Shown: positions 43,633-55,672 of the stretch, one piece after another
Layout of the letters: each line of letters begins with the position of its first letter
Numbering within the stretch: position 1 is the stretch's first letter
Translations under genes and position numbers: made by a program
Assembly: GCA_037447655.1 (NCBI GenBank)
Contig: JBBHKE010002506.1
Location: forward strand, 197,650 to 261,649
Source of the DNA: Zygnema cylindricum
Lineage: Eukaryota > Streptophyta > Zygnematophyceae > Zygnematales > Zygnemataceae
Direction: 5' to 3'
Length of the DNA stretch: 64,000 bases
The notes under the pieces: generated by a model
The model's database searches: none
Told to the model about the DNA's origin: nothing
Seen by the model: the letters and a program-made list of their open reading frames with translations, nothing else

Positions 43633-45154
43633 TGTAATATGATGTCTTACCTCTTAGGAAATCCCATTGCTACATCAAATTTCAACCACACATTCCACAA
43701 ATTGGAAAATTACACATTCTCATTAGAAAGCACTCACATAAAGAAATAAACTTTAAATTAGAAGAAGCTCCTGTACACATAACATTAGCTTTGTCTCTTG
43801 CCCTCGTGGCTCAACCCTTCTTAATAAAGTATTTCCAATGCTCTCCACTCTTAAATAGTTTTATCGCTTAACTACTAAAACGCTACTTACTTTGTAAGTG
43901 ATTTCAATGCCAAAATGTCTATACTCCAATTTGGTTTTAATCGCTCAGGACCAAGATCAGTCATAATTTCCACAAGCTTTTCCCAAGGAAAATATGTAAA
44001 CTCTCCTCTTACACTTCACTATTTATCCCTCATTGCTCGACTAGCCAGGCCAAAAACAACGCTCCGTTTCAACAGGCTTTTACCTGGGCCAATCATTGAT
44101 CAGTTGGGACTCGGACTAACCAATGCAAAAACGTGCGGAATCTCTTACTAAGTACTTAGCACTTTACTAACCAATCAAACGCTACGTTTCACTACGTAAC
44201 ATTTACGTGCAAAAGTGCGCGCCAAACGAAACGCGACTTCGCACGGTCGTGCGTCACAAATTTCGCACGCGAAACCTCTTGCTAAGGGCACTTTCCCATG
44301 TGCTAACGTTACAGTTATGTTTTGTCGTTTTCCTTTATAACTTGGAAAAAAAGGAATAAAATTTGCAGTTGTACCAAAAAATTCAAATTACCACCATGCA
44401 AGTTGCGTTCCATTAAAACTTTAGTTGTACCGAAGTTTGTCGTCTATCGCGATGCAGTTTATCGTTTAGCGAGACTCGACCCACTTTCGCGTCCTTCCAT
44501 ATCATCTTCAAACTTTAAATAAAATCACTTCGCGAGGTGATTTTAAATAAAGTTCCACGAAACGTAACTCTAAGGTGAACGATTAGACTACCAGTTAGTG
44601 AAGAAATTCCGTTCCCACTAACGAGTGTGATCAAAATATGAAGATTTTATTTTTTTACCGCAAAGTTTAACGCGAAAAACTTGCAAACTGCGTTATATGT
44701 AATTTTATTTTGTTTTTTTATGTACGGAATAGTACGGAGGTAAATTCATTAACGATTTTTTGCGAGTTGATCAAAAGGTTCAATGCGTTTGTTACGTATA
44801 ATTCGTCGCGTACGGTACGTTCCCACTAATCGTCGTGAACAACTATGAGTGAAAGTGTCGTTTCGTACTAAAAATTATACGAAACAACCACAGTGCATAC
44901 TAAACGTTTCATTATAACTTTATGAAACGTTTTCGCAAAATTTCGGTACTAATTTGACCCTTAACCCGTTTCAACGATACCCGCTTGTTATTTATACCCC
45001 GCGCTGTTGCCTAAATACACCAATCGCTATAACTTTTGATATATAACTCCAAATCGCGTGAATTTTTCGCGGACGTTTACCAAATTTAGTACTCTATAAT
45101 TATAACACCTAAAAACCCATTTACAAACAAGTTCGATCCGCTGTAAGTGTTACA
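43633..45154 (-). repeat. 3' LTR of element H
   Basis: The LTR starts TGTAATATGATG and ends GTGTTACA, next to a purine tract (AAAGAGGGGATGA on the minus strand). At 1,522 bp it is about 550 bp longer than the other LTR; the extra segment is roughly 44277-44850. Confidence 0.8.
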
Positions 45155-45244
45155 TCATCCCCTCTTTATTTTTAACTAACCATAGTTAAAACACCATTCA
45201 TTCTCAATACGTGATTTCTAAGTTATTATCCCTCCAATACCTTT

Positions 45245-45733
45245 CTAAAAACTCAGAACTTTTACTTCTAAAGTCAACTCATCTTTTGGCCTTCCTAGAT
45301 TGTGTACCTGCCAAAATATAGTGTTGCTGACTTTGAATTGTTGACCAACCTTATCTATTACCCATATGTGGACTTCAGATTCTATAGTTATTAAGGGATC
45401 CAATTCTAATTCTCCTTCAGTTGGTCGAAGATTCGTTGGTTTCAATTGGATGATATGTATTACTGGATGAATTTTTGTTAAAGGCGGAAAGTCCAATTTG
45501 GCAGCAACTGACAATATCATCTCGATTACAATAAATGGTCCGATGTACTTAGAAATAAATTTCCGCGTAGGATCCGATTGTCTCTCGATCTTGCACCTAT
45601 AATTCGTTTTAGAAAGCCAAACCCTGTCACCAATGCGTAACACCCAATCACCTCTTTTGCGGTTAACATTTAATTCTTGCCTCTTTTGTGCCTCTAGTAA
45701 TGCATTCCGGGTTATCCAAAAACGTATTCCCAA
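45245..45733 (-). pseudogene. integrase C-terminus with chromodomain-like tail (element H)
   Basis: The open piece of 162 aa carries the GPF/Y module of gypsy integrases (KFISKYIGPFIVIEMI... AAKLDFPPLTKIHPVIHIIQLKP). It is followed by a segment that fits a worn chromodomain (ESEVHIWVIDKV...FWQVHNLGRPKDELTLE, where the family has a YLVKWKG..ExTWE pattern). Such tails steer integration to chromatin marks. The aromatic cage residues are only partly recognisable. Confidence 0.75.
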
Positions 45734-45953
45734 AACTCTGTTCCAAAACCTTTATAATCTTTAGTGACCCTTGTTATTAAGTGTAATGCTTCTCTAGGTT
45801 GGTATCCCTATGCAACTTCAAATGGCGAGAATCATGTACTAGCATGTTTACATGAATTGTTGGCAAATTCCATTAATGGCAGCTTAGATTCCCATGTATT
45901 ATGAACCCCACCGCAAACATTCATAAGCATTTCCTCCAATGTACTGTTATCCT
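45734..45953 (-). pseudogene. integrase core, distal piece (element H)
   Basis: The end of the catalytic core (TLEEMLMNVCGGVHNTWESKLPLMEFANNS) lies just left of the solo LTR. It continues the QTERTE phrase found on the other side at 47003. Confidence 0.8.
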
Positions 45954-47002
45954 TGTAGAAACTAATGTTTTTATTAGTATTTTCTAGGTCTGAGAAGAAA
46001 TATAGAAGTCGAGGCAGTCTATCTCTAACTTCTCTCTCCAACTCTCAAACTTGTCGAAGTCACTGAGAAATCGGAGAGGAAGCTAGAACCATGGCTACCT
46101 TGGCTATCCTGAGGTTTACGGGAATTTTATATTAGGGTTTATTTATTTATTTAAAAGGTATGTGCCGGCGGCAGGATTTGATCCTTGTACCTGCCGGCCG
46201 GCAGACAGGAAATAGCCGGTAGCCTTAGCCGTTAAGTCTAGCGGTAATGTTACGTAGTATATAGTTTGATATTTATTTAAATATGTATACGTGCGATAAA
46301 CCATTTAACTGAAATGAATTACGGGATACATAGATCCAGTAATATATAATGTACGAATTACGGTACGGACAAAAATCAGTACCGCGCATTTGTTTCGTAA
46401 GTGAAACAAATACCGCGCATGTATTTATTACGGCTACGATTAAATCCGAATTTAATCGGACGGCCGGGATTAGCGCCGAGATCGCGGAGGAAGATTTCGG
46501 CGGTTTGTGGCCATCGCCACATCGGATGACGCGTGGCGAAATTCCGTTGGATTGTGGAATCTCCGGAGATTATGGCACCGAATCCGGATTTGACATGTGT
46601 CGACATTTTGGCCATGTCGTACAATGTCCGTACATAAAGTACACCGGCAGCTGTACTTTTGCGTACGGAACTCAATTCTGATTGGTTCCGTACATCAGTA
46701 GATAGAGTCTGTGAGAGAGATAGGACTTAGAAAAATTAGAAGATAGGACCCCCTCTCCCAGAGAGCTTCTGTACAAAAGGTCAACTTTGACCCTCCATAA
46801 CTTACTGCTCAGGGGAGCAAATTCAGAGATTCTTTTTGCTACCGACTCAGGGGAGTCTTGCCTTTACAGGGGTGGAGGTGGTCAGGGTTTTTGTCTGCCA
46901 GGGTGGCAGTTATTTTTGCTGGAACACAAAGGGGTCAGGATTATCCTAGAGGCTTCTTGGAAGCTGTCTATTCTGAGGACTCATGGAGGTCTCAGAGTTT
47001 CA
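45954..47002 (+). mobile_element. solo copia LTR in H integrase
   Basis: One LTR of 1,049 bp (TGTAGAAACTAATG... GAGTTTCA) stands alone between two parts of H's integrase. The flanks are ATCCT (45949-45953) and GTCCT (47003-47007), a duplication with one change. It is an A/Z-type LTR in plus orientation. It has the hairpin GCGC...TTTGTTTCG...GAAACAAA near 46383-46420 and the antisense tRNA-like module at about 46160-46245. Solo LTRs arise by recombination between the two LTRs of one element. Confidence 0.88.
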
Positions 47003-47785
47003 GTCCTTTCTGTCTGTCCATGTGTTTGAGGATGATAAAAGATACTCATTTTGATTTCAGAGCCTAAATTTTGCTGTAATTCTTTCCAAAATGCAGACGT
47101 AAATTTAGAATCAATATCATTGACAATAGACATAGGGACTTTATGATGTCTGACCACGTTGTCAAAACATAACTTTGCAATATCTACAACTAAATGAGTA
47201 GTTTTGTAAGGGATAAAGATTGCTATTTTACTGAACCTATGAACTACGACCATGATACTGTTGTAGGTGGCAAATTGAAAATAAAATTCATACTGACAGA
47301 TTCCTATGGTCTTTCGCTGATCTCCAACGGCTTTAAGAGACCCCTAGGTTTTTGGTTTCCAGGTTTGCTCTACTGGCAATGGACATCACTTTCCACGTGT
47401 TTCGACGCCCCTTTTGCCATCCCAGGCCAAAACAATCTAATTCGCAAGCTGCTTAGAGTTTAATCTTGACCTAGATATCCCAAATGCTCATGAGCTTCTT
47501 GTAAAAGTTGTTTTCGTAATTCCCCCACTTCATGAATGCATAATCTATCCCCTTATTGCAAATACAATAAACCGTCATCGAGTCAGAAGTTTTTTACATG
47601 CCTCTCATTCAAGGGGTCAGATTTCCCTCGCGAAATATAATTGCAAATCACACCAAAACTGGATCTTTATCATTACCATTTCTAACATAATTTAAAAACA
47701 ATTCATCCTGAACCATAACATTATTTCAAAACATCTACTTAAAGGATTTTCGACTACATTTGTCTTTCCAAGAATATGTTTGACA
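47003..47785 (-). pseudogene. integrase core and zinc-binding part (element H)
   Basis: The 46981-47253 piece reads VVVHRFSKIAIFIPYKTTHL... NDIDSKFTSAFWKELQQNLG... YHPQTHGQTERTE. Around 47280-47460 three-frame reading gives KPRGLLKPLEI and CQ*SKP, the usual stretch before the core. The second catalytic Asp is in NDIDSKF. The HHCC region to 47785 is badly broken. Confidence 0.8.
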
Positions 47786-48220
47786 TTAAATTTGAAATAT
47801 GCAAATTTTTTGCATCCACCTAACTTGTCGGTCAATCATAAACTGTGCATCACTTAATCTTTGTAGAGAGGAGAGTGCCTTATTATCAAAATGAACTCTA
47901 AATTCTTTATTATGCAAGTAACAACGCCATTTCACTAATGCATGAACAATTACAAGTAATTCCTTTTCTTGAGTTGGATAGTTCTTTTCAACATCATTGA
48001 ATTTTCTGGACTCAAAAGCAATAGGATGAAAGAGTTTGCCAAATTTCTGACTTATGACTGCACCTAGATCTTTATCAGATGCATTTGAAATGATCAAAGC
48101 TTTAAATTCCCCAACATAATCAAGATACACCAAAGTAGGGGCAGAGGTTAATTTCCCATTTAGTTCTTCAAATGCTCTCTCTTGATCAGCTCCCCACACA
48201 AACGTCTCATTCTCTAGTAG
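47786..48220 (-). pseudogene. RNase H of element H
   Basis: The 137-aa open piece covers FEELNGKLTSAPTLVYLDY, SNASDKDLGAVISQ, and YPTQEKELLVIVHALVKWRCYL. Gypsy RNase H normally has an Asp where this copy has Asn in SNASD, so a catalytic residue seems lost. Confidence 0.85.
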
Positions 48221-49054
48221 TTAATCCGCCAAAGGTGGTGCGACGATCATATTGAAGTTCTTGATATATTTCCAGTAATAAATAGCCAATCCCAAAAATG
48301 ATCTAATTTCTGTGACATTAGTAGGCTGCTTCCAATTTTGGATTGAAGCGATTTGGGATAGATCTGTTTTAACACCTTTCCCACTAACTATGTGTCCAAA
48401 AAATAATTGTTCACTTTTAAGAAAACCGGATTTTGACATTTTTCTATTCAATATTCTTTCCCTTAACCTTTCCAACACTTTTTTTAAATGAATTACATTA
48501 CGCTCTCTAGATTCATTGTAAATTAGAATATCATCTAGAAACACTTGAACAAACTCATCTATGTAATACGGAAAGGTTTGGTTCATTAATCTTTGGTAAG
48601 TAGGCGGTGCATTCGTTAAGCCGAATGACATCACTATCCATTTAAAATGACCCACCCTTGTCTTGAAAGCAGTTTTATCAACATCTTCAGTTTTAATTGG
48701 CACTTGATTAAAGCCAATAGGCAGATCAATCAACGAAAAAAAATTTAGCACCTTTTAAACGATCTATCATATTATAAGTTAAAGGTAACGGATACTTATC
48801 TTTCATCGTAATCTTGTTCATACTACGATAGTCGACACACATTCCCAACGTTCCGTCCTTCATTTTGACGAAGAGAATCGGTGCTCCGTACGGTGATTTT
48901 CTGGGTTGGATATGTCTTTTCTCCAAAAGCTCCTTTATCTGTTCCTTTAACTCTTCTTGCTCAAAGAAAATGTGCTTATAAATTAATTTGACAGGAGGAT
49001 TAGATCCAGTTTCAAGGTTAATAGCATGTTTTACATCTTAGTAAAGTGGCATTC
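48221..49054 (-). pseudogene. reverse transcriptase of element H
   Basis: The pieces at 48726-48926 ([35 protein letters not shown]) and 48221-48751 ([47 protein letters not shown]) cover most of the RT. FLDD stands for the catalytic YVDD. A frameshift in an A-run near 48740 separates them. The N-terminal lead-in ([13 protein letters not shown]) reaches the solo LTR at 49055. Confidence 0.88.
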
Positions 49055-50254
49055 TGAAATTTCATGGGCTCCATCGCCACATACAATTTGCAGATCCAAA
49101 GATGCTTATCTAGATAGTGTCGACTCCAAGTTGATACAAACCCAAATGAATGACACCCTGACACTCAAAACCACAATATAACTTCACCTCGTGAAAATAA
49201 TACCTTCTGTGTGCTCAGTTCCACCACAGAATGCAAAGCCTGAACTTGTGTTTTAGACAATATTTCCCACTTTGACTTTCCTACTGAATAAGTACCACCC
49301 TGACATGGAAAAACTCTGACCGACTACAACATTGTGTAGCTTGGACTCCACCGAGTCCGCAGCAAAAAAAAATCATTGAATTTGCTCACCTGAGCATTAA
49401 GTTATGGTTGGTCAAAGTTGACCTTTATAGTTACAAGCTCTCTTAGAGAGAGGTACCTAAATATCACTAATTGTTGGTGTGCCTACTCTCGAATACCTAC
49501 TACTAAACCCTAGTTAAATAGGAACACTATAAAGTACAAAAAGGTATAATGGGCGATGCACTTATTGTACGACCATTGTACTACATGGTGTACAAGGTGA
49601 CAAATTGGGAGCCATGGTTCCTCCTCCCATCTTCTTTGATATCGAATAATATGGCGCCACGTGGCACCGCGTGAAGCTATCTCCAAATGACGCTAAAAGC
49701 TCACTTCGCGTGGCGGCTACAATGTCGGCCGTCAAATCAAAAGCTTTTTTACACGGTTCAGATTCGCGTATATGCATAAATTGTTCCTCTTCATTAGTCT
49801 GGTGTAAAGGTTTATATATCTTTAAAACCTAATGCGTATATCGTTTTGTTAACGCTTTATTGGATAAGGCATACCACTAAAAATATTTCCATAGACCTTT
49901 GTTCAAAAATCGGTGTAGAGGAGCCAACTTTTGGTTATTTGTTAGTTTGGTAGAATTTTGTACTTGTACACTTCTAAATACCTATTGTACCCCACGTACT
50001 TCACCGTTGACTCTAAGCTATAGGCTAAAGCTAACGGCTATTAGAGAATGGTAGGTGTCAGGATCGAATTCTGATTTCGGCAGTTCATTTTGGTACAAAC
50101 TACGATTTAACCTATCCTCTTTAGACAGCCATGGCTCGGCTCTATCTGGTCTTCAGCAACAAGTAGGGACCGGAGAGAGTTGGGCGAAGCAGGATGCCTT
50201 GGTTAATCTATTTATATTTCTAATACAGACTTAGAAAATACATAATTTTCAACA
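49055..50254 (-). mobile_element. solo copia LTR (B type) between H protease and RT
   Basis: The LTR starts TGAAATTTCATGGG and ends CAACA; it is 1,200 bp. The flanks are CATTC (49050-49054) and CTTTC (50255-50259), a duplication with one change. It shares the ATCCAAAGATGCTTATCTAG stretch with the LTRs of B. The tRNA-like module (about 50014-50100) is antisense to the LTR as elsewhere. Confidence 0.88.
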
Positions 50255-50441
50255 CTTTCTTGAGGGTAAATCACTTGGAAAAACATCTCGAAATTCAAAA
50301 ATCAAATCTTTAACCACAACATCAGATCTATTAATGTCAATTACAAAATTAGATTTTAGTTATTCGAAAGTTTTAGTGGTGTCTGATTAAGGGATGACAT
50401 GAATGTTAGTGTTTTCTCCCCCCCCTTCACCAGTAACTGCC

Positions 50442-51092
50442 TCAATTACTAATAAGAAGAAAACATGATTTGTTTTGTCTGAAAACATGATTTGTTTTGT
50501 CTTTTAAGTGCTTCTTAAATTGTTTAGCAGAAATCAAACTCTCTACTCCCAATCGGTTTATATTTTTTCCATGATTTCTATGCAATTTTTTAGATGATAA
50601 CGATTGCAAAACCTTCCAACCATTTTCAGATTTCACTCTCAAAGTGTTAATTTCCCAATTAATTTGAGGATTATGTTCAGTTAACCAAGGCTTTCCCATA
50701 ATTAGTTCCTCACCTCCCAAATTCATTATTTCACACACAATTTTCATTTTATAACCCAGGATATCAACATCAATTGTGTCACTTTGTAAGTCTAATGTGG
50801 ACTTATTACCATATGCCACTTGAACATGTAAAGGTTTTTCCTTTATGACTGTAGGAAGTCTATTTTCCTCTACAAACTTATGTGGAATAAAATTATGTGT
50901 GGCACCTGAATCAACCATTACTCTTAATGGTTTTTCCTCCACTAAAGACTCAAATCTAATCAAACTGTGTTTGGTGTCATCATTACTTAACTCTCCTAAC
51001 ATAGGTCTGAGAATTTCTTCAGAATGATTCTTCAAACTATGCACTGTACTGAGAATCATAATGAATTCAACTATTCTAACCTTCCCATTCAT
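50442..51092 (-). pseudogene. aspartic protease of element H (216 aa open)
   Basis: The piece contains VEEKPLRVMVDSGATHNFIPHKF, with the intact active site DSG, then DVDILGYKMKIVCEIMNLGGEELIMGKPWL, the typical second half of a gypsy retropepsin. It would cut the polyprotein. The frame ends at 50442, before the RT. Confidence 0.88.
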
Positions 51093-51632
51093 TTATTTGC
51101 CTCCCAAAGTCAACGCCTTAGCATCTGGTTTTGGTTGACTCAACTGAGGACTTTCAGTTAGTCCTTTCCGTTTCCCACCTCTTGGGCTTCCGCTCAGCTT
51201 GGTATAATGCAATATTTTCGTCAAAAACTTCATTGACATCGACTGTTTTGCGAGAACCTTTATCTGTACAGTCCTTAACGTAATGATTTGGACTTCCACA
51301 TTTGAATCAAGTGACCTTCTTTTTGGGTTTTGTGCACTCCCTACTCAAATGTCCCTCCTCTTCACAGTTATAACAATTATTCTTCTTTAATTCTGCACAC
51401 TCAAATGCTCTATGACCCCTTTTATGACAGATAGTACTGGTGGGTATGTTAAGGTTAGGTTTTTGAATATTAATGCTTGGTTTTGGACTTTTGATGTATC
51501 CCCCTCTATTTTTAAATTTGTTTCTTACATTAACACTCTGTCCACCTCTCTAATTTCCTCTTAAAATATTCTGCCTCTGTCCACCTCTCTAATTTCTTAT
51601 GAAAATATTTTGCCTATTCACCAAATCACCAT
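51093..51632 (-). pseudogene. nucleocapsid part of gag, two zinc knuckles (element H)
   Basis: Three-frame reading shows CYNCEEEGHLSREC (51334-51375; CX2CX4HX4C). A second knuckle downstream is partly decayed (KCGSPNHYVKDC, about 51260-51305). Frames are shifted relative to each other and to the capsid part. Confidence 0.75.
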
Positions 51633-52493
51633 TCAGACCCTCTCGGATACTTCATTCATATTACCCCAGTGTGATCGAGTTTCCTGATTATACCCCAACT
51701 GGTCCTCTAATTCAAATGAATTAACTTGTAATTCCTTCAAATTATTAAAATTTCGATGTTTTTGTTCTGATTTCGGTAGAGGATTAAGATAGTTCACGAA
51801 ATGTAACTTAGCCATTTCATTAGTCAGACCAATGACATGAATACTTGATGAGTCAAATTCCACAATATAATCCTTCACAGATGCAGTTTGCTTACAGTTC
51901 AACCATTTTTCTTCCATTCTGGATTTAAAAGCGACTGACAAGAAACGCGATTTGATCGCGGTTTTAAAAGTTTCCCAATCAGCATTATCCGGAATCAATT
52001 TAGACTTTCTCTGAGTGTAATACCAAATATAAGCATCACCTTTTAGACAACTAACAGCAAAAGAAGTGTAATCGTTAGGATCACAATTTTTGGATTCCAA
52101 ATAATACACTATATGAAAAATCCACGCATCCATCTCATCAATCTTTTTTCCATCAAAAGATGGTATCTCACTAATAGACAATATCAAATCTTTTATCTTT
52201 TTAGGCTTATCATGATCATCTTCCCTAAAATTGGCATTTTTTTTACTACTTTCACCCAATTGGTCATTAACATCATTCTTAGTCCGTATTAAATTAATGA
52301 GCTGATCCAACTTGGCATTTGAACCATTTCCATTTTCTTTAGCAATTTTCAATTCACTTTTCAATTCTGAAAATGTTTCATCTAGAACAACAACATGATT
52401 ATTAAATCTTTTGACCAATTTCACAGTACGTTTCCTCAAAACATTCAAAGCATTCTCCATTTCATGTTTCCATGCAGTGTGTGGCATTATCAC
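51633..52493 (-). CDS. gag capsid region of element H (286 aa open)
   Basis: The N-terminal 100 residues are charged and partly helical (FNNHVVVLDETFSELKSELK). Residues about 125-250 match the gypsy gag fold pattern: DAWIFHIVYYLESKNCDPNDYTS, AVSCLKGDAYIWYY, WETFKTAIKSRFL, and SVKDYIVEFDSSSIHVIGL. The start at 52493 is plausible, since about 700 bases of leader separate it from the PBS. The frame is open up to the missing zinc-finger half. Confidence 0.8.
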   Translation of the reverse strand: MIMPHTAWKHEMENALNVLRKRTVKLVKRFNNHVVVLDETFSELKSELKIAKENGNGSNAKLDQLINLIRTKNDVNDQLGESSKKNANFREDDHDKPKKIKDLILSISEIPSFDGKKIDEMDAWIFHIVYYLESKNCDPNDYTSFAVSCLKGDAYIWYYTQRKSKLIPDNADWETFKTAIKSRFLSVAFKSRMEEKWLNCKQTASVKDYIVEFDSSSIHVIGLTNEMAKLHFVNYLNPLPKSEQKHRNFNNLKELQVNSFELEDQLGYNQETRSHWGNMNEVSERV

Positions 52494-53201
52494 ACAATAG
52501 GATTAAACAAAAGAAAGATAGAATAAAATTTCCCCAAAGAAATTTGCTGCAGATTTGAAGTCCTCAAATTGCTCTAATCCAAGACTTGTTCTCTTTCACA
52601 AATCCTTCAAAAATGTCAAAAGATGAGAAATCAAAAAGGCATTGAAAGTAAGTTAATGTCAATTCAATTCTACAATTTCCTCAAAATTGAAACAAAAAGG
52701 TAAAAATTTCCGCACAAATTTTTCAACACCATAATAAAAAGACAACCAAAGATAACAATTTAAGGTTTTAAAAGTTTTAAGTCATTTGTGGACTCTTTTG
52801 CTCTTGAAGAAGTTAAGTGCTCCACTTTCTTTCTCCACCATTAGCGAATTTCCCATTTCCCACTACATCAAGATCTTTTGTTCTCTAATCCTCACATTCT
52901 CACCCTTCATGGCTTCAAGCCCTCCCTCTACACATGAATCATTGTTAAGAGAAGGCAAGTTTGTTTGGCCTCTAGGTAATTTGAGTGAGCTTCAGCGGTG
53001 GCTACACTGCCCACCCCGCCTTAGTCATTAGCACCTTAACACGCCCCACATCTAACCAACGGCCGCTGGCAGTGTAGTCACTTAGCTTCCCTCCAATCCC
53101 CTACCACTTCACATTGTGGTTTCAGCGACACTGGTCAGAGCACCCTCGTTTTTGGGTGAGAAAACTTCTATTTGGTTTCTAACTGAAGCTTTGATACCAT
53201 A
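52494..53201 (-). other. untranslated leader and PBS of element H
   Basis: About 700 bases without a supported frame lie between the LTR and gag. The PBS, TGGTATCAAAGC on the minus strand, is at about 53188-53199, two bases from the LTR. It pairs with the 3' end of initiator tRNA-Met, with one change from the common TGGTATCAGAGC. Confidence 0.8.
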
Positions 53202-54173
53202 TGTAATAGGATCTCCTACCTCTCAAAAAATCCCATTACTACAACCAATTTCAACCACACATTCCACACATTGGAAAATACACATCCATATTGGAAAGCA
53301 CTCACATAAAGAAATAAACTTTAAATTAGAAGAAGCTTCTGTCCACATAACATTAGCTTGGTCACTTGCCCTCTTGGCTCAACCCTTCTTATTAAAGTAT
53401 TTCCATTGCTCTCCACTCTAAAAATATTTCTATCTCTTAACTACTAAAACACTAGTTAGGTTGTAAGAGATTTCAATGCCAAAATGCCAATGCTCCAATT
53501 TGGTTTTAATCGCTCAAGACCTAGATCAGTCAGAATTTCCCCAAATTTTTCCAAAAGAAAAGATGTCTACTCTCCTCTTACACTTCACTATTTATCCCTC
53601 ATTGCCCTAGACTAGCCAGACCAAAATCAACGCTCCGTTTGAACAGGCGTTTACGTAGGCCAATCATTGATCAGTTGGGACTCGGTTTGACCAATGCAAA
53701 AACGTGCAAAATCTCTTACTAACTACTTACCACTTTACTAACCAATCAAATGCTACGTTTCACTACGTAACATTTACGTGCAAAAGTGCGCGGCAAACGA
53801 AACGCGACTTCACACGATCGTGCGTCACAAATTTCACCCGCGAAACTTCCTTTGAAATTCCCTTTAGTGAAAGTGACGTTTCGTACTAAAAATTGTACGA
53901 AACGAACCACAGTGCATAATAAACGTTTCATTAGAACTTTATGAAACGTGCACGCGAAATTTTGGTACTAATTTGACCATTAATCCGTTTCTATGATACC
54001 CGCTTGTTATTTAGACCCCCCGTTGTCGCCTAAATACACCCATTGCTATAATTTTTTATATAAAACTCCAAATCGCGTGATTCTTTAGCTGATGTCTAAC
54101 AGAATTAGTACTCTAAAACCATAACACTTAAATACCCCTTTACAAACAAGTTAGATCCGCTATTATTGTTAAA
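53202..54173 (-). repeat. 5' LTR of element H
   Basis: The LTR starts TGTAATAGGATC; its outer end, near TATTATTGTTAAA, is imprecise by a few bases. It aligns with 43633-45154 apart from the extra segment there. Confidence 0.8.
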
Positions 54174-54478
54174 GCAATCAAAAGAGGCTAGGCTACATAG
54201 GGGTGTAGTCGGTTAGAGTTTTTTCCTACCAAGGTGGCTACATTTTTCAATGGAAAGTCAAAGTGGGGAATGCTATCTAAAACTTTTATTCTAACTTAGC
54301 ATTCTCTAGTGGAATAGAGCACACAAAAAGTCTTATTTCACAAGGGTGAAGCTGTAATGGGGTTTTTACTGTCAAAGGGTTGATTATTTTTGTTTATACA
54401 AAGTTGGAGTCGACACTATGTATATTAGCTTACTTGGATCTGCGAATTCTGTGTAGCAATGGAGCCCATAGAATTTTA
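54174..54478 (+). repeat. 5' LTR of element Y, right fragment
   Basis: The last 300 bases of a B-type LTR include CTACATAGGGGTGTAGTCGG and TTGGAGTCGACACTATG. The gag ATG at 54459 is inside it. The PBS (54479-54493, GGTCATAGGCCCACC) follows. Confidence 0.75.
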
Positions 54479-54605
54479 GGTCATAGGCCCACCATCTAGG
54501 GTTCCTATGTTTGATGGAAAAGACTTCACTTATTAAGAGATTACGATTAGGGATTGTTTTTCGAAAAACAATTGTGGGGAATTGATTTGGGACAAGTGAG
54601 TTGTA

Positions 54606-55672
54606 TCAAACTCTGAGACCTCCATAAGTCCTTAGAATGGACAGCTTCCAAGAAGCCTCTAAGATAACCCTGACCCCTTTGTGTTTCAGCAAGAACAACT
54701 GCCACCTTGGTAGACAAAAACTCTGACTACCTTCCTCCTTGTGAAAGCAAGACTCTTGTGAGTCAATAGCAAAAAGAATCTCTGAATTTGCTCCCCTGAG
54801 CAGTATGTTGTGGAGGGTCAAAGTTGACCTTTTGTACTTCAGCTCTCTAAGAGAGAGGGTCCTATCTACTAATTTTTCTAAGTCCTATCTCTCTTATAGA
54901 CTCTATCTACTGATATACGGAACGAATCATATTGCACTTCCGTACACAAAAGTACAACTGCCGGTGTACTTTCTGTACGGACATTGTACGACATGACTTA
55001 AAAGTCGACACATGTCATATCCGGATTCGGTGCCGTAATCCCCGAAGATACCGCGATTCAACGTAATTTCGCCACGAGTCATCCGATGTGGCGATGACCA
55101 TAAACCACCGAGAATCTCTTCCGCAATCTCGGCTTTCTTCCCGGCCTTCCGATTGAATGCAAATTTCAATCAGAGCCGTCATAAATACATGCGCGGTATT
55201 TGTTTCGTTAAAAAAACAAATGCGCGGTACACGTTTCGTAACCATACCGTAATCTTTACTTTTACATTACTGGATCTATATATCCTGTAAACAGTTTCAG
55301 TTAAATGAATTATCATACGTGAAAACATTTAAATAATTATCAAACCATATAGTGCGTAACACTAGTTCTAGACTTAACGGATAAGGATACTGGCTACTTG
55401 CTGTTTTCAGACCGGTAGGTACCAGGATCAAATCCTGGGTGCAACATACATCCTTTTAGTAAATAAACCCCTAATGGTAAATAAAATAATTCATTTACCG
55501 TAAACTTTTGTATAACCTAGGTAGCCATGGCTCTAGCTTCCTCTCCAATTTCTTAGTGATTGCGACAAGTGTGAGAGTTGGAGAGAGAAGTTAGAGATAG
55601 ACTGCCTCGGCTTCTTTCTATATTTCTATTTAGACATAGAAAATACTTAAAAACAGACCATCAATTTCTACA
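54606..55672 (-). repeat. 3' LTR of element Z
   Basis: The LTR is 1,067 bp, starting TCAAACTCTGAG (TG changed to TC) and ending CTACA. The adjacent purine tract is AACGGGAG on the minus strand. The antisense tRNA-like module at 55371-55457 has a perfect T-arm shape, CCAGG-ATCAAAT-CCTGG (55422-55438), and TTTT at 55454. Confidence 0.85.

Larger units (their letters stand above)
43633..54173 (-). mobile_element. Ty3/gypsy element H (chromovirus-like)
   Basis: On the minus strand the order is 5' LTR (53202-54173), PBS, gag, protease, RT, RNase H, integrase, chromodomain-like tail, 3' LTR (43633-45154). Protease-RT-RNase H-integrase order marks Ty3/gypsy. The PBS next to 53202 reads TGGTATCAAAGC on the minus strand, the conventional site for the 3' end of initiator tRNA-Met. 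Two solo copia LTRs interrupt it. All domains carry stops or shifts. No matching target duplication is apparent in the flanks. Confidence 0.9.

Noticed and set aside
46349-46681. 110-aa plus-strand frame in a solo LTR
   Set aside because: The equivalent stretch in other LTRs is interrupted. It reflects LTR sequence and not a conserved protein.
52786-53421. Plus-strand frames in the gypsy leader and LTR
   Set aside because: They have low-complexity hydrophobic text, no domain, and lie antisense to element H.
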